The notes under the pieces: generated by a model | What the model saw: only the letters and a program-made list of their open reading frames with translations | Told to the model about the DNA's origin: nothing | Databases searched by the model: none | Shown: one piece after another, positions 33,288 through 44,174 of the stretch | Numbering within the stretch: the first letter of the stretch is position 1 | How the letters are laid out: each line of letters starts with the position of its first letter | Program-made: the position numbers and the translations under genes | Source of the DNA: Verrucomicrobiaceae bacterium | GTDB lineage: Bacteria; Verrucomicrobiota; Verrucomicrobiia; Verrucomicrobiales; Verrucomicrobiaceae | Length of the DNA: 64,000 nt | Direction of reading: 5' to 3' | Assembly (NCBI GenBank): GCA_015075365.1 | Contig: JABTUN010000001.1 | Coordinates: 2,418,001 to 2,482,000 of the forward strand

Positions 33288-34094
33288 ATGGGTAACTTCT
33301 TTCCGCGTTGGTCCAACTGGCTTCCTCTCAAGCTGGGCATCGCCGTCGTGTTCATCGCCATCGGCGTGAGCATCGGAGTGGCGTATTACTCGACTCCGAA
33401 GTACACGCGCGTGGGCTACGAGCCCACGCAGCCGGTGCCCTTCTCGCACAAGATTCACGCCGGCCAGCTCGGTCTTGACTGCCGTTATTGTCACAGCTTT
33501 GGCGAAGTTTCGAGCCACTCGAACGTGCCGACGAACCAGACCTGCTTCAACTGCCATGGCCAGGGCAAGGGCGGCATCCGCGCCACCTCTCCGAAGCTCG
33601 AACTGGTGCAAAAAGCCAATGCGACAGGCCAGTCCATCCCGTGGATCAAGGTCCACAAGGCCCCGGACTACGTCTATTTCAATCACAGCGCCCACCTGAA
33701 CCGCGGCATCTCCTGCGTGGCCTGCCACGGCAAGGTGAACGAGATGGAGGTCGTCCGCCACGACCAGCCGCAGTCCATGGGCTGGTGCCTCGACTGCCAC
33801 CGCAACCCGGAGAAGAACCTCCGCCCGCTCGATTTCGTCACAAACCTCAATTACCAGCCCGCCGACCTCAACCGTGCCGACTTTTACAAGGGCTTGCTCG
33901 ACAAGAAGGTGCCCGCGGCCGAGATCGCCGAGGTGATCGGTGGTGAAGGAGCCAAGGCGGACGGCCTGGACGCAATCGTCTCCCTCGCGGAGAAGACTTT
34001 CGGCAAGAATGTGACCCAGAAAGAAGTGGGCACGCAGCTCAAGAAGCACTGGCAGATCCAGCCGCCTGAAAACTGCACTGCCTGCCACCGCTAA
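33288..34094 (+). CDS. actA: Alternative complex III subunit ActA (pentahaem cytochrome c)
   Basis: This is a 268-residue membrane-anchored cytochrome with one N-terminal helix (LPLKLGIAVVFIAIGVSIGV) and five CXXCH haem motifs at residues 65, 86, 143, 167 and 263. That number and the position at the head of the actABCDEF order identify ActA. In ACIII it receives electrons from the quinol-oxidising module and passes them to ActE or an external carrier. Several extra His residues (FSHKIHAG, FNHSAH, VRHDQ) are likely distal haem ligands. The palindrome at 33248-33269 lies in its leader. Confidence 0.95.
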   Translation: MGNFFPRWSNWLPLKLGIAVVFIAIGVSIGVAYYSTPKYTRVGYEPTQPVPFSHKIHAGQLGLDCRYCHSFGEVSSHSNVPTNQTCFNCHGQGKGGIRATSPKLELVQKANATGQSIPWIKVHKAPDYVYFNHSAHLNRGISCVACHGKVNEMEVVRHDQPQSMGWCLDCHRNPEKNLRPLDFVTNLNYQPADLNRADFYKGLLDKKVPAAEIAEVIGGEGAKADGLDAIVSLAEKTFGKNVTQKEVGTQLKKHWQIQPPENCTACHR

Positions 34095-34120
34095 CCCCGC
34101 GCCCCACCTTTCCCCGACAC

Positions 34121-37100
34121 ATGAAACGCAATTGGATTCATCCCGAGGAGCCACAGAACGCGAAGCGCTACTGGCGCAGTGTCTCCGAGTTGGAGCGTCG
34201 TGAAGATTTCCTCAAGAACCTGGGCCGTGAGTTCCCCGCCGGGGACACCCTCACCGAGGAAGAGCGCGAAAACGGCCGCCGCGACTTTTTGAAGATCATG
34301 GGCGCCAGCGTCGGCCTGATGGGCCTCGCCTCCTGCCGCCGCCCGCTGACCACCATCCAGCCCTACACACAGCATTTGGAATGGATGGTGCCTGGAAAGC
34401 CCCTGCTTTACGCCACTACCATGCCCCGCAGCGGCGGAGCCACCCCGCTGGTCGTCACGACCCACGAAGGCCGCCCGACGCACATCACGGGCAACCCGCT
34501 CCACCCCCTTGGCGGTGGTGTGGACACCTTTGCGCAGGCCTCGGTTCTCGATCTGTATGATCCGGAGCGCTCCCAGAAGCCCCTTGGCAAGGGCAAGGCT
34601 CTCTCATGGGACAAAGCCAATGAACTCCTCGCCGCTGCGGCGGACGAGGCGAAAAAGTCATCCGGTGCCAGCTTGGGCATCGTCATCGGCGCAACGACCT
34701 CCCCGACCTACCTGCGCCTGCTGGGCGAGGTGAAGGCCGCCTTCCCCCAGGCGAAGCTGTTCCAATATGAGGCCACGGGCGGCGAAGGCCCGTCGGCGGC
34801 AAACAAAGAGGTACTCGGCGCGGGCGTGAAGCCCTTCCTCAAGCTCGGCAGCGCCATGCGCATCCTGTCGCTCGATTGCGATTTCCTGGGCCTCGACCAA
34901 GTCGCGGGCGAGCCGGTTTCCCAGTTTACCAAGCATCGCGCGAAGGAGGACAAGGTCTCCCAGGCGGACATGAACCGCCTCTATGTCCTCGAAAACCGCT
35001 ACACGCTCACTGGCGGCATGGCGGACCACCGCAAGGCGCTCGCTGCCAGCTACATTCCCGCCGCCGCGGCGCTCATCCTCGCCGAACTCGGAGATTCCTC
35101 CGCCAAGGCGCTCGCCGACACGGCGCCTGCAGGCCTGAGGGACTGGATCGCTCCCGCCGTTCGTGATTTGATCGACAACAAGGGCAAATCCGTCGTGCTG
35201 GCCGGTTCCCGCTATGGCGCGGAAGTGCACGCCATCGTGGCCGCCATCAACAACGCGCTCGGTGCCTATGGCAGCACGATTGAGCTGCTCCAGGAGGCTC
35301 CAAAGCCTGAAATCGGTGGTTTTGCCGAGCTCCAGGCCACGCTCTCCGGCGGCCAGATCAAGACACTTGTCTCCCTCACGCCCGCCAGCCTGTTCTATGA
35401 CGCCCCGGATGCCGCCGGCCTTGCCAAGGCGGTCTCGGAGAAAAAGGTGAATCTCATCCACGTCGGCATGCTGACGAACGAGACCGCCACGAAGGCCGCT
35501 CTGCACATCCCGGCCTCCCACTACCTCGAATCGTGGGGTGACGCCCGCTCGGCGGATGGCACTTATTCCATCGTGCAGCCCATGATCGCCCCGCTGTATG
35601 ACACGGCGAGCAAGATCGAGGTTCTGCTGGCCTTGCTGGGCCGCAAGAAGCTCGGCCCGGCTGAAAAACCCGCCGAGGGCGCCGCCCCTGTCGAGGACGC
35701 GGCCTACACCGCCGTGCGTGATACTTTTGCCGCCGTCGCTGGTGGTCTCGACGAGACGAAATGGAACCTCACCCTGCGTGATGGTTTCCTCAAAGCCTCC
35801 GCTTACGCCAAGGCCAGCGCCTCCGTCAACACCGCCGCCGTCGCGGGTGTGCTGGCGAAGGGCAAGGGAAGCCCCGCGCCCACGGATGAGGCGATGGAAG
35901 TCGTGCTCGTGCCGGACTCCAGCGTGTTTGACGGCCGTTACACGAATAATGCCTGGCTGCAGGAGGCTCCGGACCCGGTCACGAAGCTGACATGGGACAA
36001 CGCCGCCTGGATTGGCTCGGTGACCTTCCGCAAACTGGGCCTCAAAGACGGTCAGCACATCAAGATTTCCGTTGGTGGCGCATCCATCGAGATCCCGGCC
36101 ATTGAGGCTCCCGGCCATGCTTCCAATTCGATCACGATCCCGCTCGGCTACGGCCAGAAGGGGGTCGGTGTCGTCGGCGGTGACCGCGGTGTGGACGCGT
36201 ACGTGCTCCGCAAGGACGCTGGCTCGTTCGTTCTGGGAGGCGCCAAGGTGGAGGCTCTCGACACCATTGCCGAGCTCGCCATCACGCAGGAGCAGAACAC
36301 GATGGAAGGCCGCGCGGTGTATCGCGAGGGCACCCTGGAGACCTTCAACAAGGACACGCATTTCGCCCAGAAGACGGGCATGGACTCCCACATCCCGGAG
36401 AACATTTCGTTCTACAAAGGCCAGGTCGGTGTGAAGTCCGCGGAGAATCCCGCCGGCTTCGACTACGAGACCAAGCACCAGTGGGGCATGGTCATCGACC
36501 TCAGCAAGTGCATCGGCTGCACCGCCTGTATTGTCGCCTGCCAGAGCGAGAACAACATTCCGGTGGTCGGCAAGGATCAGGTGCGCAAAGGTCGCGTCAT
36601 GCAGTGGATCCGCATGGACCGCTACTTCGCTGTTGCCCGCACTGGCAGCCGCAAAAACGCGGACGGCACGGTGGGTGTGGAGCAGGAAACCACCTGGGCC
36701 ATCGACAACCCGACCCCTGAGCAGCTCGAAAACGCCGAGATGGTGCACCAGCCGATGGCCTGCCAGCAGTGCGAGGCCGCTCCGTGCGAAACCGTCTGCC
36801 CTGTGAACGCCACCGTCCACACCGACGACGGCCTCAACGCCATGGCCTACAACCGTTGCATCGGCACGCGTTACTGCGCCAACAACTGCCCTTACACCGC
36901 GCGCCGCTTCAACTGGTTCGACTACAACAAGCGCAACCCGCTGATCGACACGAAGGTCGCCGGCGTCATCAAGGTGAACAACCTCTACGCCGGCCCGCTG
37001 GGTGAGAAGAAGGAGGACGAAAGCCTCCGCCTCCAGCGCAATCCGAACGTCACAGTCCGCATGCGCGGCGTCATCGAGAAGTGCACCTACTGCGTGCAGC

Positions 37101-37402
37101 GTCTCGAAAGCGCCAAGATCCTGCAAAAGCAGGTCCAGCGCGACTCGAAGAACTTCCGCGTGCCTACAGACACGGTCAAAACCGCCTGCCAGCAGTCCTG
37201 TCCGGCCGATGCCATCGTGTTTGGCGACCTTGCTGACAAAAAGTCCGCCGTGGTCAAAGCCAAGGCCTCCCCGCGCGACTACCAGGTTCTCAAGTACATC
37301 GGCACCCGCCCGCGCACGAGTTACCTGGCGCGCCTGCGCAATCCGAACCCGAACATGCCCGGCGCCAAGGACATCGCCGCATGGAGCAAAAATCATTACT
37401 AA
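34121..37402 (+). CDS. actB: Alternative complex III subunit ActB (molybdopterin-like plus Fe-S fusion)
   Basis: This is a 1093-residue protein. A Tat-type motif GRRDFLKIMG (Arg53-Arg54) and a lipobox-like GLASC (Cys72) suggest folded export and lipid anchoring. Residues 90-760 resemble the molybdopterin oxidoreductase fold (ActB1 part), which in ACIII has lost the cofactor. Residues 785-1060 hold four ferredoxin-type clusters: CIGCTACIVACQ, CQQCEAAPCETVCP, CIGTRYCANNCPYTARRFNW, and CTYCVQRL with CQQSCPADA (ActB2 part). It wires quinol electrons from ActC to haems. The fusion of both parts in one chain is normal for this complex. Confidence 0.95.
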   Translation: MKRNWIHPEEPQNAKRYWRSVSELERREDFLKNLGREFPAGDTLTEEERENGRRDFLKIMGASVGLMGLASCRRPLTTIQPYTQHLEWMVPGKPLLYATTMPRSGGATPLVVTTHEGRPTHITGNPLHPLGGGVDTFAQASVLDLYDPERSQKPLGKGKALSWDKANELLAAAADEAKKSSGASLGIVIGATTSPTYLRLLGEVKAAFPQAKLFQYEATGGEGPSAANKEVLGAGVKPFLKLGSAMRILSLDCDFLGLDQVAGEPVSQFTKHRAKEDKVSQADMNRLYVLENRYTLTGGMADHRKALAASYIPAAAALILAELGDSSAKALADTAPAGLRDWIAPAVRDLIDNKGKSVVLAGSRYGAEVHAIVAAINNALGAYGSTIELLQEAPKPEIGGFAELQATLSGGQIKTLVSLTPASLFYDAPDAAGLAKAVSEKKVNLIHVGMLTNETATKAALHIPASHYLESWGDARSADGTYSIVQPMIAPLYDTASKIEVLLALLGRKKLGPAEKPAEGAAPVEDAAYTAVRDTFAAVAGGLDETKWNLTLRDGFLKASAYAKASASVNTAAVAGVLAKGKGSPAPTDEAMEVVLVPDSSVFDGRYTNNAWLQEAPDPVTKLTWDNAAWIGSVTFRKLGLKDGQHIKISVGGASIEIPAIEAPGHASNSITIPLGYGQKGVGVVGGDRGVDAYVLRKDAGSFVLGGAKVEALDTIAELAITQEQNTMEGRAVYREGTLETFNKDTHFAQKTGMDSHIPENISFYKGQVGVKSAENPAGFDYETKHQWGMVIDLSKCIGCTACIVACQSENNIPVVGKDQVRKGRVMQWIRMDRYFAVARTGSRKNADGTVGVEQETTWAIDNPTPEQLENAEMVHQPMACQQCEAAPCETVCPVNATVHTDDGLNAMAYNRCIGTRYCANNCPYTARRFNWFDYNKRNPLIDTKVAGVIKVNNLYAGPLGEKKEDESLRLQRNPNVTVRMRGVIEKCTYCVQRLESAKILQKQVQRDSKNFRVPTDTVKTACQQSCPADAIVFGDLADKKSAVVKAKASPRDYQVLKYIGTRPRTSYLARLRNPNPNMPGAKDIAAWSKNHY

Positions 37403-37411
37403 TCCGGACAC

Positions 37412-38883
<1,472 letters not shown>

Positions 38884-38884
<1 letters not shown>

Positions 38885-38918
38885 AATCTCCAATCTGAAA
38901 TCTAAAATCTAAAATCCA
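38884..38918. repeat. AATCT short-period spacer before actD
   Basis: The actC-actD gap is a run of near-copies of 7-9 bases (AATCTCC, AATCTGA, AATCTAA, AATCTAA, AATCCA). No Shine-Dalgarno precedes the GTG start. Confidence 0.6.
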
Positions 38919-39518
38919 GTGAGTACGACCCTCAAACGAGTTCACGGTTATCTGGCCGAATTCGACAGCGTGCAGGATCTCTACCACGCTGCCGAGCAGG
39001 TGCGTGACGCCGGCTACAACCGCTGGGATGTCCATTCGCCTTTCCCCATCCACGGCATGGACGCCGCGATGGGCAACCCGCGCTCCAAGCTGCCCTACCT
39101 CGTCTTCTGCGGCGGCATCACCGGCACCACGGTCGCCTTCATCCTCCAGACCGTCACGCAGACAAACTTCTGGGGCAGCCTGGGCCTCACATTCGTCGAG
39201 AACATCGTCGAAACCTACCCCACCATCGTCCAGGCGAAGCCGACGGACATCTGGACGCTGCCTGCGTTCTTCCCCGTGATGTTCGAACTCACGATTCTCT
39301 TCAGCGCCTTCACCACGCTCTTCGGCCTGCTGGCCATCATTGGCCTGCCGCGCTGGAACCACCCGCTTTTTGCCTCCAAGCGCTTCGCCAAGTTCTCCGA
39401 TGACGGCTTCTTCGTCTGCATCGAAGCCCGCGACCCTAAGTTCTCCCAGGAGGGCACCAAGGCCCTGCTCGAAAAGGCCGGTGGCAGGAACATCGAACTC
39501 GTGGAGGACGAAATCTAA
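38919..39518 (+). CDS. actD: Alternative complex III subunit ActD (DUF3341)
   Basis: This 199-residue membrane protein of family DUF3341 has the typical opening GYLAEFDSVQDLYHAAEQVR, then HSPFPIHGMDAAMG, and two transmembrane helices (LVFCGGITGTTVAFILQTVT, MFELTILFSAFTTLFGLLAI). A GTG start is used (GTGAGTACGACC); no ATG fits upstream and the first internal ATG would delete the conserved N-terminus. In cryo-EM structures of ACIII, ActD is a non-haem scaffold embedded beside ActC and ActF. Confidence 0.92.
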   Translation: MSTTLKRVHGYLAEFDSVQDLYHAAEQVRDAGYNRWDVHSPFPIHGMDAAMGNPRSKLPYLVFCGGITGTTVAFILQTVTQTNFWGSLGLTFVENIVETYPTIVQAKPTDIWTLPAFFPVMFELTILFSAFTTLFGLLAIIGLPRWNHPLFASKRFAKFSDDGFFVCIEARDPKFSQEGTKALLEKAGGRNIELVEDEI

Positions 39519-39539
39519 GCCGCGCGCATCGCACGAACC

Positions 39540-40217
39540 ATGAAGTACTTCTTTCTCAGCTATCTTTTCATCGGCGCGATCATCGTGAGCGCGTTCGGCT
39601 TCCGTGGCAGCAAGTCCGAGCTGCCGCCACTCGAAATCTTCCCGGACATGGACCACCAGGCCAAGGTCAAGTACCAGGCCGCGAGCGAGTTCTTCGCCGA
39701 TGGCCGCGGCGCGCGCCTCCCGGTGAAGGGCACGGTGCCCATGGGCTTCGAGATTCCAGCCAAGCCCATCTCTGATGGCGAGAAGCCGCCGCGTTGGGGC
39801 TTCACGAACGGCACCAGCTACTACCACACCGGCAAATTCGGTGATTTCTACGGTGACGGCCTTCCCGCGGAGATCACAGGTGATCCGGCCGTCTTCAACG
39901 ACGCCTTCATCAAGCGCGGCGAGCAGCGCTACAACATCCACTGCGCCATCTGCCATGGCGCGTCCGGCAACGGCAAGGGCCTCACCAGCAAGTTTGGCAT
40001 CCTCACCGCCTTCAATTTTCAGCAGCCTGGCAATCTCGATCCTGCCAACGCCGCCGCCTATCGCGCGGATGGAGCCATCTTTGATGTCATCGCCAACGGC
40101 AAGGGCCTCATGGGCGGCTACGGCGGCAACATCACCGTGCGCGACCGCTGGGCCATCGTGGCCTACATCCGCGCCCTCCAGCAGGCCGCCAAGGACAGCG
40201 GCGCCACCCTCCAATAA
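39540..40217 (+). CDS. actE: Alternative complex III subunit ActE (monohaem cytochrome c)
   Basis: This is a 225-residue protein with an N-terminal signal/anchor (MKYFFLSYLFIGAIIVSAFG) and one haem c site, CAICHGASGNGKG, in a class I cytochrome fold with the axial Met probably in GLMGGYGGNI. It lies between actD and actF as expected. ActE is the exit site of ACIII, delivering electrons to soluble carriers or directly to an oxidase. The partner could be the cbb3-like oxidase encoded 1.7 kb downstream. Confidence 0.93.
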   Translation: MKYFFLSYLFIGAIIVSAFGFRGSKSELPPLEIFPDMDHQAKVKYQAASEFFADGRGARLPVKGTVPMGFEIPAKPISDGEKPPRWGFTNGTSYYHTGKFGDFYGDGLPAEITGDPAVFNDAFIKRGEQRYNIHCAICHGASGNGKGLTSKFGILTAFNFQQPGNLDPANAAAYRADGAIFDVIANGKGLMGGYGGNITVRDRWAIVAYIRALQQAAKDSGATLQ

Positions 40218-40235
40218 CGGCACACTTTTCCCGGC

Positions 40236-41546
40236 ATGAGTCACCACGTCTCCTTCAACGATCTGCCCCAGGGCGGTGAAAAATTCGAGCCCGCCAAGGG
40301 CGGCAAACTGATCAACGCCCTCGGCGGTGTCGGTGCGCTGGGCATCCTCGGCTCGCTCTACTACTTCTTCGCCAGCCGGGACACCTTCTCCTACTCCTGG
40401 CTGTTCGCCTTCTTCTTCACCTTCACCTTCGTGGTCGGTGGCTGCTTCTGGATTCTGCTCCACAGCGCCTCCAACTCGAGCTGGGGCGTCGCCGTGCGCC
40501 GTGTGTGGGAAAATCTGGCGAACATGATCCTGCCGCTCGCCATCTTTGCGGTCCCGCTGCTGCTGCCCTCGGTCCAGACGCATCTTTACGAGTGGATGAA
40601 CCACCATCGTGAGGCCGCGCACCATGTCGGCGAGCATGCCAAGGATGTGAAGGAAGCTCTGCACCACGCCGCCGAGGCAAATCCCCATCTGCACATCCTC
40701 GTCACCAAATTCGGCTACATGAACCTCAGTACATGGTTCTCGTGGTACACCCGTTTCGCGCTGTTCTTCCTCATCCTCTGGCACATTGCCCGCACGCTGC
40801 GCGGCAAATCCCTCCAGCAGGAGCAGGACGGTGACATCAAGCACACGATGGCCTCACGCTCGTTCTCGTGCCGCTGGCTGCTGTTCTACGCGCTGACCGT
40901 CACTTTCGCCGCCTACGACTGGCTGGTTGGCCTCGACTATTCGTGGTTCTCCACCATGTGGGGCGTGTACATCTTCGCCGGCTGCGCCTGGGCCTCCATG
41001 GGCCTCACCATCCTCGTCGTGACCTGGTTGAAGAGCCTCGGCTACCTGCAAAAAGTCGTCACCGACGAGCACTACCACCTCATGGGCAAGCTGCTCTTCG
41101 CCTTCACGGTCTTCTGGGCCTACATCGCCTTCTCGCAGTATTTCCTCATCTGGTACGCCAACATCACGGAGGAGACGCGCTTCTACCTCACGCGCAATAC
41201 CGAGGGCTGGCGCTGGGTGTCCATCTTCATCGTCGCCGGTCACTTCGTCGCGCCCTTCCTGCTGCTGCTCTCCCAGCCGCGCAAAAAGAAGCCGGCCGTC
41301 ATCAGCGCGGTCTGCATCTGGATTCTCTTCATGCACCTCGTGGACATTTACTGGAACGTCATCCCGGAGCGCGGCCCGTCCCTCGGCGTCGGCGTGCTCG
41401 TCCCTGGCGCCTGGGTGCAGGATGTCGTGGCCCTCTGCGCCGTGTTTGGCACCATGGGCTTCCTTTTCCTCCGCGGCCTCGCCAAATACAGCCTCTATCC
41501 CTGGCGCGATCCGCGTCTCATCGAGTCCGTGAACGTCGTCAACTGA
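40236..41546 (+). CDS. actF: Alternative complex III subunit ActF (NrfD-like)
   Basis: This is a 436-residue integral membrane protein related to ActC but shorter, with about ten helices (ALGGVGALGILGSLYYFFAS, WLFAFFFTFTFVVGGCFWIL, STWFSWYTRFALFFLILWHI, LLFAFTVFWAYIAFSQYFLI, ICIWILFMHLVDIYWNVIPE). A His-rich periplasmic or cytoplasmic loop (NHHREAAHHVGEHAKDVKEA) is notable. It completes the actABCDEF set and sits beside ActC and ActD in the membrane. No separate actG is evident. Confidence 0.93.
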   Translation: MSHHVSFNDLPQGGEKFEPAKGGKLINALGGVGALGILGSLYYFFASRDTFSYSWLFAFFFTFTFVVGGCFWILLHSASNSSWGVAVRRVWENLANMILPLAIFAVPLLLPSVQTHLYEWMNHHREAAHHVGEHAKDVKEALHHAAEANPHLHILVTKFGYMNLSTWFSWYTRFALFFLILWHIARTLRGKSLQQEQDGDIKHTMASRSFSCRWLLFYALTVTFAAYDWLVGLDYSWFSTMWGVYIFAGCAWASMGLTILVVTWLKSLGYLQKVVTDEHYHLMGKLLFAFTVFWAYIAFSQYFLIWYANITEETRFYLTRNTEGWRWVSIFIVAGHFVAPFLLLLSQPRKKKPAVISAVCIWILFMHLVDIYWNVIPERGPSLGVGVLVPGAWVQDVVALCAVFGTMGFLFLRGLAKYSLYPWRDPRLIESVNVVN

Positions 41547-41568
41547 TCCGCACCCCGTTTCTCCTTCC

Positions 41569-41946
41569 ATGTCCGAGTCTGAACAACCCAAAAAAGCCGG
41601 CGCCACCTTCCTGTGGGTACTGGGAGCCTTTGCGGGCTTCGCCGTGCTCTTCAGCATCATCCAGTCGATCGCCGGCAGTGATTCCGTGGTCGATCCGCGT
41701 GCCCCGGAGCGCGCCGCTGCGCGTGAGGAGATCACCAAGTCGCAGGAGGCCAATCTGGCCGCGCTTGGCTTCAAAGACGCCGCGAAAAAGGGTGAGACGT
41801 TCAACAAAGTGCTCTCCAGCCTCAAGGCCAAGGCTCCCGCCGCCAGCGCGCAGGTCGTCCCCGGCTCCCCCACGCACTTGAAGCAGGCCGCCGCCGCGGC
41901 ACCCGCTCCTGCCCCCGCCGCCACGGCTCCCGCTCCTGCGAAGTAA
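41569..41946 (+). CDS. Small membrane protein between ACIII and oxidase genes
   Basis: This is a 125-residue protein with one transmembrane helix (FLWVLGAFAGFAVLFSIIQS), a charged helical segment (APERAAAREEITKSQEANLA) and an Ala/Pro-rich C-terminal tail (AAAAAPAPAPAATAPAPAK). It is not a known act subunit by motif. The low-complexity tail resembles those of CcoO and the 44175 cytochrome in this cluster (AAAPAPAK). It may be a lineage-specific assembly or linking subunit between ACIII and the oxidase. Spacing of 22-24 bp on both sides supports co-transcription. Confidence 0.7.
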   Translation: MSESEQPKKAGATFLWVLGAFAGFAVLFSIIQSIAGSDSVVDPRAPERAAAREEITKSQEANLAALGFKDAAKKGETFNKVLSSLKAKAPAASAQVVPGSPTHLKQAAAAAPAPAPAATAPAPAK

Positions 41947-41970
41947 CCGCGCTCTTTCCTCTCCCCACGC

Positions 41971-43455
41971 ATGCAATCGGATTCCATCACTCCCGACACG
42001 GTCGCTGACAACGTCCGCCGTGCCGCCATCGACAAATCGGTGCGCGGCCCCGTGCTCTTCCTTTTCCTGAACGGCGCGTTCTGGCTCATGCTCGCCACGC
42101 TGCTCGGCGTGCTCTCTGCCGTGAAACTCATCGCGCCGGCCTTCCTGGAAGGCTGCCCTTATATCTCTTACGGCCGCCTTCAGCCCGCGCACATCAACGC
42201 GCTCGTCTATGGCTGGGGCGTGCAGGCCGCGCTGGGCGTCATGCTGTGGATCATGGCCCGCCGCAGCGGCCAGGAACTGCGCTCCGGCAAGAGCCTGCTC
42301 ATCGCCGCCGGCGTGTTCTGGAACATCACCATCACCTTCGGCATCCTCGGAGTGCTGATGAACAAGAGCACCTCCATGGAGTGGTTGGAGATGCCGAAAT
42401 GGACCTGGCCCATCCTGCTGCTGTGCTTCCTCACCTATGCATGGCCCATGGCGCGCATGTTTGGCCGCGCCTTCCGTCCGGAGGGCTTCATGGTCAGCAC
42501 TTGGTACATCCTTGGGGCATGCTTCTGGTTCCCGTGGATTTTCATCACCGCCAATGTGGCCCTGCACTGCCTCCCTGGCCTCGGCGCGCTCGGAGCAGGG
42601 ATCAACGCGTGGTACGTCCACGCGGTCATCCTGCTGTTCTTCGTCCCGGTTGGCATTGGTGCCGCTTATTACTTCATCCCGAAGATCACCGGCCAGCCCA
42701 TCGCCTCCGCGCAGCTCGCCTCCGGTGGATTCTGGGGCCTTGCCATCCTGGGCGGCTGGACAGGCATGCAGAAATACATGGGCGGACCGCTTCCTGCCTG
42801 GATGCCCGCCGTCGGTGCCTTCACCGCCGTGATGCTGCTGATTCCGGTGGGGCTTGTGGGCCTCAACCATCACCTCACCACGCTGGGCAAGCACAGCTCC
42901 GTCGCCACCAGCCCCACGTTGCGCTTTATTTTCTTCGGCTCCTTGTTCTACCCGGTGTCCGGCGTGGTCCTGGCGCTCATCTCCACCTTCTGGAGCGGAG
43001 CGGCCATGCAGTTCACCCAGGCCTGGTATGCCTTCCAGATGGTCAGCGTGTACGGCTTCTTCAGCATGTGCGCCTTCGGGGCCATCTACTACATCGTGCC
43101 GCGTCTTTCCGGCTGTGAATGGCTCAGCGTGCGCCTGATCCGCAACCACTTCTGGTTTTCCGTCTATGGGGTCAGCACCATCGTCATCATGGGCCTCGTC
43201 GCCGGCTGGCAGCAGGGCGCTGACCTGAACAACCCGGCCTTCTGGGACCAGAACTTCATGAACCACGTCATCAACTCGCGCCCCTATGTCGTCGCGCGCG
43301 CTGTGGCCTTCGGTCTCATCTCGTTCTCGAACGCCCTCTTCCTCCTCCACCTCATGCTCATGGTCGCCGGCCTGGGTCGCCGCAGCAACGCGCCCACCCT
43401 CCTCCACCGCGAGCATCACGACGAACAAGCCCTTCCCACCGGATCCCACGCCTAA
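41971..43455 (+). CDS. ccoN: cbb3-type cytochrome c oxidase subunit I (CcoN-like)
   Basis: This 494-residue haem-copper oxidase catalytic subunit has about 12 transmembrane helices. CcoN-like features include GRLQPAHINALVYGWGVQAA (low-spin haem His), AWYVHAVILLFFVPVGIGAA with the CuB His, LVGLNHHLTTLG and the late RLIRNHFWFSVYGVSTIV. The overall pattern is C-type (cbb3) rather than A-type: no HPEVY motif. It reduces oxygen to water with high affinity. The stop TAA overlaps the next ATG by one base. Confidence 0.88.
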   Translation: MQSDSITPDTVADNVRRAAIDKSVRGPVLFLFLNGAFWLMLATLLGVLSAVKLIAPAFLEGCPYISYGRLQPAHINALVYGWGVQAALGVMLWIMARRSGQELRSGKSLLIAAGVFWNITITFGILGVLMNKSTSMEWLEMPKWTWPILLLCFLTYAWPMARMFGRAFRPEGFMVSTWYILGACFWFPWIFITANVALHCLPGLGALGAGINAWYVHAVILLFFVPVGIGAAYYFIPKITGQPIASAQLASGGFWGLAILGGWTGMQKYMGGPLPAWMPAVGAFTAVMLLIPVGLVGLNHHLTTLGKHSSVATSPTLRFIFFGSLFYPVSGVVLALISTFWSGAAMQFTQAWYAFQMVSVYGFFSMCAFGAIYYIVPRLSGCEWLSVRLIRNHFWFSVYGVSTIVIMGLVAGWQQGADLNNPAFWDQNFMNHVINSRPYVVARAVAFGLISFSNALFLLHLMLMVAGLGRRSNAPTLLHREHHDEQALPTGSHA

Positions 43456-44141
43456 TGAACTTCCGCACTTTCATCCTCGGCCTAGCCGCCTCCTTCGGCC
43501 TGCCCTGGCTTCTGCTTATCGTTGTCCCGGCGATGAAGTATCAGTCCCTTGCCCCGGTCGCCTATGACAAGGAAAAGGACGGCATGGACGGCATCTATCC
43601 CCCCGCGCCCGTCAACGGTCAGGGGCAGCTCGTTTACGTCCGCGAGGGCTGCAACCAGTGCCACACCCAGATGATCCGCCCCGTCCAGCTCGGTCTCGAC
43701 GGCTGGTACAAAGGCTGGGGACAGGATCAGGAGGCACGTCCCGCCGCCCCCGTCCGCAGCAACCGGCTGGAGGACTACCTCGGTGAAAAATATGCCCTTC
43801 TTGGAGTCCAGCGCATCGGACCGGACCTTGCCAACGCAGGCTGGCGCCTCACTGACCGCGCCAAGGTCCACCAGCACCTGTTCTCTCCGAAAAGCGTCCA
43901 CGACTGGTCCACGATGCCCAGCTACGCCCACCTCTACAAAGTGCAGAAAATCCAGGGCCCGCCATCCGACCGCGCCATCAAGCTGCCGAAGAAATTTGCG
44001 CTTCCCGCCGGCTACGAAGCCGTGCCCACGCCCGAGGCTGAGGTCCTCGTCGATTACCTTTTTTCCCTCAAGCGCGACTTCCCCGTCCCCGGCCAGATTG
44101 CTCCCGTCGCCGCCGCAGCTCCAGCGCCTGCGAAGAAGTAG
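43455..44141 (+). CDS. ccoO: cbb3-type oxidase subunit II (CcoO-like, monohaem)
   Basis: This 228-residue protein has an N-terminal membrane helix (LAASFGLPWLLLIVVPAMKY) and a single haem c motif in VREGCNQCHTQMIRPVQLGL, which is the diagnostic CcoO/FixO sequence. The downstream IGPDLANAGWRLTDRAKVHQ and WSTMPSYAHL supply the axial Met. It overlaps ccoN by one base. The C-terminal tail is Ala/Pro rich. It passes electrons from ACIII or a cytochrome to CcoN. Confidence 0.9.
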   Translation: MNFRTFILGLAASFGLPWLLLIVVPAMKYQSLAPVAYDKEKDGMDGIYPPAPVNGQGQLVYVREGCNQCHTQMIRPVQLGLDGWYKGWGQDQEARPAAPVRSNRLEDYLGEKYALLGVQRIGPDLANAGWRLTDRAKVHQHLFSPKSVHDWSTMPSYAHLYKVQKIQGPPSDRAIKLPKKFALPAGYEAVPTPEAEVLVDYLFSLKRDFPVPGQIAPVAAAAPAPAKK

Positions 44142-44174
44142 CCGTCATCTTTTAGCTTTCATCCCTCAGCTTTC